Assembly (NCBI GenBank): GCA_003140115.1
Contig: PLIQ01000478.1
Coordinates: forward strand, 3,418 to 9,160
Reading direction: 5' to 3'
Origin: Actinomycetota bacterium
GTDB lineage: Bacteria > Actinomycetota > Actinomycetes > Streptosporangiales > Streptosporangiaceae
DNA: 5,743 bases
The notes under the pieces were generated by a model that saw nothing but the letters and a program-made list of their open reading frames with translations, had not been told where the DNA came from and did not search any database. Every line of letters begins with the position of its first letter. Position 1 is the stretch's first letter. Of this stretch, positions 4,995 to 5,743 are shown one piece after another. The translations under genes and the position numbers were made by a program.

Positions 4995-5743
4995 GCGCCA
5001 CTGCGCGCCGTCGGCGCGGCGGTCGTTAGCGGTGCTGTTATATGCCGCCGGAGCGGCTCGACGCTAATCGCGGGCGGGAGCCACACGGAGATGTGAGCGG
5101 GCTGGAAGGCCTGATGGACCGCAGCGGCTAGATCGTCCTGCACCGTGGCGGGGTCGACGGTCTGGCGCAGTCGCGTGGTGAAGGCGGCTACGACCGCCTC
5201 GGCGTTGTAGCGGGCGCGGTTGAACCGCCGGTCGACGGCCCGTTGCACCCGGCCGCGCAGCGGGTTGAACAGCGCCGCGGCGGCCAGCGTGGAGGCCGCC
5301 ACTGCTACCGGTGTCTTGAACGGGAGCACCTGGGTGGCCAGGATCACCAGCCCGGCGAACACACCGGCGAGCACGGCCGTGATGATGGTGTAGGAGATCA
5401 CCCGGCTGATGATGCGGTCGATCGCGTACAGCCGGTACTTCAGCACCGCCACGCCGATGCAGACCGGCAAGGCCGCCGCCCCGAGGTTGAACAGATCGTT
5501 GACCACCGGCGGCCCAGATCCGGCGGAATCCCCCAAGGCCAGCGGAATGATGAAGATGTCAAGCAGCACGGAGACCAGGAAAACGGTGCCGCCGCTGTAA
5601 AGCCACTTGAGCTGCTGGCGGCGCTGATCGGCCGACCGCCGGTAGCTGGGCACCTGCACGACAAGCCAGGCAACCAAGGCCGCTATGGTCCCGACCGCCA
5701 CTGCGATTTGGAGAACCGCCCAGACCCCGCCCTGCTCGGTGGT
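4985..5743 (-). CDS. Multi-pass membrane protein, sensor-kinase-like input region without kinase (5' partial)
   Basis: The frame is open to the window edge (preceding residues TTEQGGVWAVLQIA continue a membrane helix), so the GTG at 5701 is unlikely to be the start and the N-terminal part is missing. Numbered from that GTG, hydrophobic segments lie near 1-17, 38-56, 73-87, 104-124 and 131-145. The segment RRQQLKWL (27-34) and the block KYRLYAIDRIISRVISYTIITAVLAG (88-113) followed by FNPLRGRVQRAVDRRFNRARYNAE (145-168) are characteristic of a widespread actinobacterial integral-membrane family that also forms the N-terminal half of some histidine kinases. After it comes only a cytoplasmic tail (about 170-238) with TVDPATVQDDLAAAVHQAFQPAHISVWL, and the protein ends with no dimerisation/phosphoacceptor His box and no ATPase domain. 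Role unknown; membrane sensing is an inference from relatives. Its 3' end overlaps the methyltransferase by 10 nt. Confidence 0.82.
   Translation of the reverse strand, partial: TTEQGGVWAVLQIAVAVGTIAALVAWLVVQVPSYRRSADQRRQQLKWLYSGGTVFLVSVLLDIFIIPLALGDSAGSGPPVVNDLFNLGAAALPVCIGVAVLKYRLYAIDRIISRVISYTIITAVLAGVFAGLVILATQVLPFKTPVAVAASTLAAAALFNPLRGRVQRAVDRRFNRARYNAEAVVAAFTTRLRQTVDPATVQDDLAAAVHQAFQPAHISVWLPPAISVEPLRRHITAPLTTAAPTARSGAHD
5004..5018 (+). terminator. Possible short hairpin after the methyltransferase
   Basis: CGCGCC (5004-5009) and GGCGCG (5013-5018) form a 6-bp stem with a 3-nt loop, 9 nt past the methyltransferase stop. It lies inside the 3' coding end of the converging gene and has no T-run, so it may be incidental. 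Confidence 0.3.

Overview
The window is high-GC, with the strong third-position G/C bias and GTG/ATG start mix of an actinobacterium. The gene families present (CHAT protease with a small partner, LpqC-like esterase, TylF-like methyltransferase, multi-pass actinobacterial membrane protein) fit a Streptomyces- or Streptosporangiales-like soil organism. Genus cannot be fixed from this sequence alone. No rRNA, tRNA, CRISPR array, insertion sequence or integrase was seen.

Layout. (1) Positions 1-2837, plus strand: a two-gene unit. It consists of a large CHAT-domain cysteine protease (5' end cut off by the window) and, 27 nt later behind a strong Shine-Dalgarno, a 115-residue protein that resembles the small 'effector-associated constant component' EACC1. 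This is the most interesting part of the window: a probable biological-conflict (immunity / programmed-death type) module. (2) Positions 2838-3156: a gene-free 319-bp stretch with lower coding quality. It holds a possible hairpin after the pair, a 12-bp palindrome, a spaced 9-bp direct repeat and a clear hairpin that probably ends the next gene. (3) Positions 3157-3948, minus strand: an alpha/beta-hydrolase of the PHB-depolymerase/LpqC esterase type with an intact Ser-Asp-His triad but no signal peptide. (4) Positions 3949-4283: a 335-bp divergent intergenic region with two inverted repeats. (5) Positions 4284-4994, plus strand: a complete class I SAM-dependent methyltransferase close to the TylF/MycF sugar O-methyltransferase type. 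(6) Positions 4985-5743, minus strand: the C-terminal part of a multi-pass membrane protein that resembles the input half of actinobacterial sensor kinases but stops before any kinase domain. It overlaps the methyltransferase tail-to-tail by 10 nt.

Only the CHAT/EACC1-like pair looks like a functional partnership. In the expected scheme the large protein is the effector protease, held inactive by its helical/TPR-like N-terminal half, and the small protein is the constant partner that senses, anchors or controls it. The esterase, methyltransferase and membrane protein have separate orientations and their own spacers, and nothing in the window ties them to the pair or to each other.
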